A program made the translations under genes and the position numbers. The notes under the pieces are model-generated. The model had not been told where the DNA came from and did no database searches. It was given only the letters and a program-made list of their open reading frames with translations. Positions 60,581 through 64,000 of a DNA stretch of 64,000 nt are shown here, piece after piece. Numbering within the stretch: position 1 is the stretch's first letter; each line of letters starts with the position of its first letter. This DNA comes from Methylobacterium jeotgali (lineage in GTDB: Bacteria > Pseudomonadota > Alphaproteobacteria > Rhizobiales > Beijerinckiaceae): positions 62,001 through 126,000 of the forward strand of contig NZ_BPQR01000031.1 in assembly GCF_022179345.1 (NCBI RefSeq). The letters are read 5' to 3'.

Positions 60581-61150
60581 ATGTTCATCCAGACCGAAGC
60601 CACGCCGAACCCCGCCACCCTCAAGTTCCTGCCCGGCCGGGTGGTGCTGCAGGATTCGACCTTCGAGGCCAAGAACGCCGAATCCGCCGCCCGCTCGCCG
60701 CTGGCGCAGCGCCTGTTCGACGTGCCGGGTGTCTCCGGCGTCTATTTCGGGCACGACTTCATCTCGGTGACGAAGGCCGACGGCGTCAATGAGTGGCCCC
60801 AGGTGAAGCCCGCCGTGCTCGGCGCCATCATGGAGCACTTCCAGTCCGGAGCGCCGGTCCTCGGTGAAGGCGTCGCGGGCGCCGACGAGGACGCAGGCGA
60901 AGAGTTCTACGACGCGGCCGACCACGACACCGTCGTCACCATCAAGGACCTGCTCGAGACCCGGGTGCGCCCGGCGGTGGCGAGCGACGGCGGCGACATC
61001 ACCTTCCGCGGCTACAAGGAGGGCGTCGTCTACCTGGAGATGAAGGGCGCCTGCTCCGGCTGCCCCTCCTCCACCGCAACGCTCCGCCAGGGCGTGCAGA
61101 ACCTGTTCAAGCACTTCATGCCGCATATCCGCGAAGTGCAGGCGATCTGA
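60581..61150 (+). CDS. NifU-like (Nfu-type) iron-sulfur scaffold/carrier protein
   Basis: 189 residues. The N-terminal Nfu_N domain (MFIQTEATPNPATLKFLPG to about 95, with VSGVYFGHDFISVTK) precedes the NifU C-terminal domain (about 105-185). That domain has VASDGGDITFRGYKEGVVYLE and the cluster-binding CSGCPSS (about 158). It delivers [4Fe-4S] clusters to apoproteins; in this window BioB and MiaB are such enzymes. A strong terminator separates it from tsaB. Confidence 0.93.
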   Translation: MFIQTEATPNPATLKFLPGRVVLQDSTFEAKNAESAARSPLAQRLFDVPGVSGVYFGHDFISVTKADGVNEWPQVKPAVLGAIMEHFQSGAPVLGEGVAGADEDAGEEFYDAADHDTVVTIKDLLETRVRPAVASDGGDITFRGYKEGVVYLEMKGACSGCPSSTATLRQGVQNLFKHFMPHIREVQAI

Positions 61151-61206
61151 TCGAAGGCTTGCGCAGACGCAGGCGGGCAACACCGTTGCCCGAACCTCAC
61201 ATCGGG

Positions 61207-61238
61207 GGGCCGGCCCGCGCTGACGGGCCGGCCCTTTT
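61207..61238 (+). terminator. Intrinsic terminator after the Nfu gene
   Basis: GGGCCGGCCCG and CGGGCCGGCCC form an 11-bp stem with a 6-nt loop and TTTT directly after. Confidence 0.9.
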
Positions 61239-61302
61239 GTCTTAGGCTCGCGGACCGTCACGGCTGTGGCCGGCTCACCGGCCGGCGCGAACCGGAGTGA
61301 GC

Positions 61303-61983
61303 GTGCGTATCCTGGCCATCGACACGGCGCTCGACGCCTGCGCCGCCTGCGTTGCCACCGACGAGGCCGACGCGCCGCTCTCGGGAGAGGCGATGCCGCT
61401 GGCCCGCGGCCACGCGGAGGCGCTGCTGCCGCTGATCGAGCGCGTGATGGCCCGCGTCGAGGGCGGCTTCGAGAGCCTCGACCGGGTGGCCGTCACGGTC
61501 GGTCCCGGCAGCTATACCGGGCTGCGCGTCGGGCTCTCGGCCGCCCGCGCCGTCGGGCTCGCCGCCGGGGTGCCGGTCGTCGGCGTCACCACGCTCTCGG
61601 CGTTGCTCGCGCCCCTGCTGTCGGCGGAAAGCGAAGGGCTGCTCGCCGCCTGCATCGATGCAAGGCACGGCGCGATCTACTTCCAGGCGATGAGTCTCAC
61701 CGAGGGCATCGTGGTGCCCCCGAGCCTCGTGCCGGTGGAGGAGGCCGCCGCACTCCTCGGCGCCGGGCCTGTCGCGCTCGCCGGCTCCGGCGCGCAGGCC
61801 GTCGCCGCGCTGCTCAAGCGCAGCGGGGTCGAGGCGGAGGTCGCGGGAACGGGCGCGCCCGACATCGGCTGGATCGCCTCCCTCGGCCTCGTCGCCGATC
61901 CGGCCCAGGCGCTGGCCCGGCCGCTCTACCTGCGCGGTCCCGACGCGCAGCCCCAGGATCACGCGAGGCTCGCACGCCAATGA
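61303..61983 (+). CDS. tsaB: tRNA threonylcarbamoyladenosine biosynthesis protein TsaB
   Basis: 226 residues from GTG 61303 (RILAIDTALDACAACV), behind GGAG; another GTG two codons earlier is possible. The ASKHA-fold markers ARGHAEALLPLIERV (about 45) and VAVTVGPGSYTGLRVGLSAAR (about 65) define TsaB. It partners TsaD and TsaE in making t6A37. Its stop overlaps the rimI start (ATGA). Confidence 0.94.
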   Translation: MRILAIDTALDACAACVATDEADAPLSGEAMPLARGHAEALLPLIERVMARVEGGFESLDRVAVTVGPGSYTGLRVGLSAARAVGLAAGVPVVGVTTLSALLAPLLSAESEGLLAACIDARHGAIYFQAMSLTEGIVVPPSLVPVEEAAALLGAGPVALAGSGAQAVAALLKRSGVEAEVAGTGAPDIGWIASLGLVADPAQALARPLYLRGPDAQPQDHARLARQ

Positions 61984-62501
61984 CGCGACAGGTCTCCCCC
62001 TTCTGGCCCCTCGAATGGTGGACCGCCTGGTGGGACGCCTGGTCTCCGGAGGCCTACGTCGCCCCCCTCGACGATTCCGGCCAGGCCGGCGCCCTGGCGC
62101 GGCTGCATGCCACCGCCTTCGCGCGGCCCTGGGACCGGCACGAGTTCGAGCGGATGCTCTGCGAGCGCTCGACGCTGACCCACGCCCTCTGGCGCTCGGG
62201 CGCGGTGCAGGGCTTCGTCCTCTCCCGCAAGGTCGCCGACGAGGCCGAGATCCTCACGGTCGTCGTCTCGCCTTCGCTGCGCGGCGGCGGCCTCAGCCGG
62301 CGTCTGCTGGGCGAGCATCTTTCCGACCTCGCCCGCTCGGGGATCCGCCACGTCCATCTCGAGGTGGACGAGGGCAACGACCCGGCGCTGCGCCTCTACG
62401 CGCGCCACGGCTTCCGGAAGATCGGCGAGCGGACGGGCTACTACCTGCGCCCCGACGGCAGCCGGGCCACCGCGCTCACCATGCGCGCCGACATCGCGTG
62501 A
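61980..62501 (+). CDS. rimI: Ribosomal-protein-alanine N-acetyltransferase RimI
   Basis: 173-residue GNAT protein. The acetyl-CoA loop is SPSLRGGGLSRRLLGEHL (about 98), followed by HVHLEVDEGNDPALRLYARHGF, typical of RimI. The N-terminus has an aromatic-rich extension (FWPLEWWTAWWDAW) not in E. coli RimI. It acetylates the N-terminus of ribosomal protein S18 in E. coli. The start overlaps tsaB by four bases, so translation is coupled. Confidence 0.92.
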   Translation: MTRQVSPFWPLEWWTAWWDAWSPEAYVAPLDDSGQAGALARLHATAFARPWDRHEFERMLCERSTLTHALWRSGAVQGFVLSRKVADEAEILTVVVSPSLRGGGLSRRLLGEHLSDLARSGIRHVHLEVDEGNDPALRLYARHGFRKIGERTGYYLRPDGSRATALTMRADIA

Positions 62502-62508
62502 GCGGCCG

Positions 62509-63378
62509 GTGACACGCCCCGGCATCGCGGCGCGCCTGCTCGCGGCCGCGCTTCTCTTCGCGCTGCTCGCCGGGCCGCACTGGCTGAGCCTGCGCTTTGG
62601 GCGTGGGCGCCTCGCCGCGCATCTGCCGATCCTGTTCCACCGGGCGGTGCTGCGGTTGTTCTCCGTGCGGGTGACGCAGTCCGGCACGCCGCCGGCGCCG
62701 GGCGAGCCGGCGCTGGTGCTCTCGAACCACGTCTCCTGGCTCGACATCCTGGCGCTGGGCTCGCTCCGACCCCTGTCCTTCGTGGCGAAGTCCGAGATCG
62801 CCGGCTGGCCGGTGATCGGCACGCTGGCCCGGCTCCAGCGCACCATCTTTATCGACCGCGCCCGCCGGGCCTCGACGGCGAGCGTCAACGAGACCGTGGC
62901 GGCGCGCCTCGCCGCGGGCGATCTCATCGTGCTCTTCGCGGAAGGGACGACGGGCGACGGCAACCGGGTGCTGCCTTTCCGCTCCTCCCTCGTCGGCGCC
63001 GCCCGCGCCGCGCTCCAGGCGGAGGGCGCCCGCGTCGACCGCATCCGGCTGCAACCCCTGGCGGTGACCTATCCGCGCCGGAACGGCCTGCCGGTGGTAC
63101 GCGGGGAGCGCCCCGAGATCGCCTGGTACGGCGACATGGAGCTCGCGCCCCATCTCGCGCTCTTCGCGGCGAACGGCCCCCTCGACGTGCACATCGCCTG
63201 GGGCCCACCGATCCTCTTCGAGGCCGGCACCGATCGGAAGCACGCGACCGCGATGGCCGAGATCGCCGTGCGCCGCGCGGTCGGCGCCTCCGTGACCGGC
63301 CGCACGCCGCCGCAGGCCGAGCCGGCGGATCGCCGCTCGGAGCGCCCGGTCGGCGAGGCCGGGGTCGCGGCGGCCTGA
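62509..63378 (+). CDS. plsC: 1-acyl-sn-glycerol-3-phosphate acyltransferase (PlsC-like)
   Basis: 289 residues from GTG 62509, 7 nt after rimI. There is an N-terminal membrane helix, the catalytic HX4D as NHVSWLD (about 75) and the substrate motif FAEGTTGDG (about 143). It acylates lysophosphatidic acid to phosphatidic acid; lyso-ornithine lipid acylation (OlsA) is a related alternative. In many alphaproteobacteria a fur/mur gene sits between rimI and plsC; here it is absent. Confidence 0.9.
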   Translation: MTRPGIAARLLAAALLFALLAGPHWLSLRFGRGRLAAHLPILFHRAVLRLFSVRVTQSGTPPAPGEPALVLSNHVSWLDILALGSLRPLSFVAKSEIAGWPVIGTLARLQRTIFIDRARRASTASVNETVAARLAAGDLIVLFAEGTTGDGNRVLPFRSSLVGAARAALQAEGARVDRIRLQPLAVTYPRRNGLPVVRGERPEIAWYGDMELAPHLALFAANGPLDVHIAWGPPILFEAGTDRKHATAMAEIAVRRAVGASVTGRTPPQAEPADRRSERPVGEAGVAAA

Positions 63379-63382
63379 AGGC

Positions 63383-63835
63383 TCAGCGCCGGTCCGCCGG
63401 CACCGGGAAGGTCGCGGCCTGGCCCCGCACAGCGCCATCCTCCCCGATAAGCTGCCAGACGATTCCTTCGGCGATCGGGAAGCGGCGCCCGGCGGCGTCC
63501 ACGCGGATACCGGCATAGCCCGAGACGAACCCGTCGCGGGCGACTGCGTCGAGCAGACGCTGGCGCTCGGCCCGCTCCGGCGCCTCCGCCGAGAGCCGCG
63601 AGGGCATTCCCAAGAAGGCGTCCCAATCGTAGCCGAAGCATCCTTGAGCCGCCCGGTTGGCGTAGACGAAGCGCGGGTCGGCACCCGTATCGTGGGCGAG
63701 CACCGCGAAAGGCGCTTGGCGGTAGAGCCAGTCCGGGCCGCCCTCGCCCTCCGGTTCGAGGGGGCGGCCGACGAGCCGGCGGAAGCTCTCCGTGAGCAGA
63801 GCGTGGACGGCGGGGTCGAGGGGATCGCTGGGCAT
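63383..63835 (-). CDS. MEKHLA domain (PAS-like) protein
   Basis: 150 residues. LTESFRRLVGRPL, WLYRQAPFAVLAHDTGADPRFVYANRAAQ and the PSRLSAEAPERAERQRLL stretch match MEKHLA, a PAS-related domain also found at the end of plant HD-ZIP III proteins. The continuation FVSGYAGIRVDAAGRRF completes it. Bacterial members are free-standing and may sense redox or small ligands; function unknown. It lies on the opposite strand between plsC and miaB, an insertion in an otherwise conserved order. Confidence 0.85.
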   Translation of the reverse strand: MPSDPLDPAVHALLTESFRRLVGRPLEPEGEGGPDWLYRQAPFAVLAHDTGADPRFVYANRAAQGCFGYDWDAFLGMPSRLSAEAPERAERQRLLDAVARDGFVSGYAGIRVDAAGRRFPIAEGIVWQLIGEDGAVRGQAATFPVPADRR

Positions 63836-63937
63836 GCGTCGTTTCCGGCGCGGCGACGCGCGCGATAATCCGTGCTAGAGCGGCCCTCGACGGATCGGAA
63901 GGGCTTCGCGCCCTCCGCACGGAGCCCCGGACGCACG

Positions 63938-64000
63938 TTGAAGAAAGCCTTCGTCAAATCCTACGGCTGCCAGATGAACGCCTACGACGCCGCCCGGATG
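63938..64000 (+). CDS. miaB: tRNA-2-methylthio-N6-dimethylallyladenosine synthase, N-terminus (partial)
   Basis: Only 21 codons are visible before the window ends. [20 protein letters not shown] is the start of the MiaB N-terminal domain with the first of its three cluster-binding Cys. Start is taken as TTG 63938; upstream sequence gives no better in-frame option. MiaB follows plsC in related genomes, which supports the call. Confidence 0.88.
   Translation, partial: MKKAFVKSYGCQMNAYDAARM

Overview
The window is a high-GC alphaproteobacterial chromosome segment and most resembles Methylobacterium/Methylorubrum (Methylobacteriaceae). The main reasons are a divergent ethylmalonyl-CoA mutase / crotonyl-CoA carboxylase-reductase pair (ethylmalonyl-CoA pathway), the 5' end of a propionyl-CoA carboxylase alpha gene, a class I PHA synthase, homospermidine synthase, a phosphatidylethanolamine methyltransferase, and the Caulobacter-type flagellar regulators SciP and FlbD. 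Coding density is high. I found no rRNA, tRNA, CRISPR array, insertion sequence or prophage. The assignment comes from gene content and remembered family sequences, not from a database search.

Layout. 1-11 kb: pccA (partial), a histone-deacetylase-family hydrolase, ribB, aroC, anmK, tyrS, a large AsmA-like envelope protein and a Bcp peroxiredoxin. 11.2-14.4 kb: a Pro/Ala/Gly-rich 512-residue protein with a distinct C-terminal domain and a small gene 7 nt downstream, which I read as a candidate polymorphic toxin/immunity pair, then prfB with a classical programmed +1 frameshift. 14.5-27 kb: small envelope proteins, an aminotransferase, phaC, a FadL-type porin, a fumarylacetoacetate-hydrolase-family enzyme, bioB, an orphan histidine kinase, a TVP38-type membrane protein overlapping pmtA, and mnmA.

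27-39 kb is a flagellar block (fliK, flgD, sciP, fliF, fliG, fliH, fliN, flbD). After it come a Wzz-like chain-length protein, a [2Fe-2S] protein, an HpnL-like flippase-domain protein and fliP. CtrA-like boxes (TTAA-N7-CTAA type) lie upstream of fliF, of the Wzz-like gene and of a 1137-residue TPR protein at 40.4-43.8 kb. 44-48 kb: IalB, a 58-residue ORF behind a TGC-rich PhaR-like operator, homospermidine synthase, a Uma2 nuclease and a DUF1206 membrane protein.

48.5-53 kb carries what looks like a complete three-step module for lipid-linked N-acetyl-quinovosamine (4,6-dehydratase, 4-ketoreductase, polyprenyl-phosphate sugar-1-P transferase). 53-57 kb holds ecm and ccr, divergent around an AT-rich region with a GntR-type inverted repeat. 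57-64 kb: leuD, an MltB-type transglycosylase, a divergent paralogue of the F1-ATPase inhibitor zeta, rplS, and the conserved order nfu-tsaB-rimI-plsC-(MEKHLA protein)-miaB. The window ends 21 codons into miaB.
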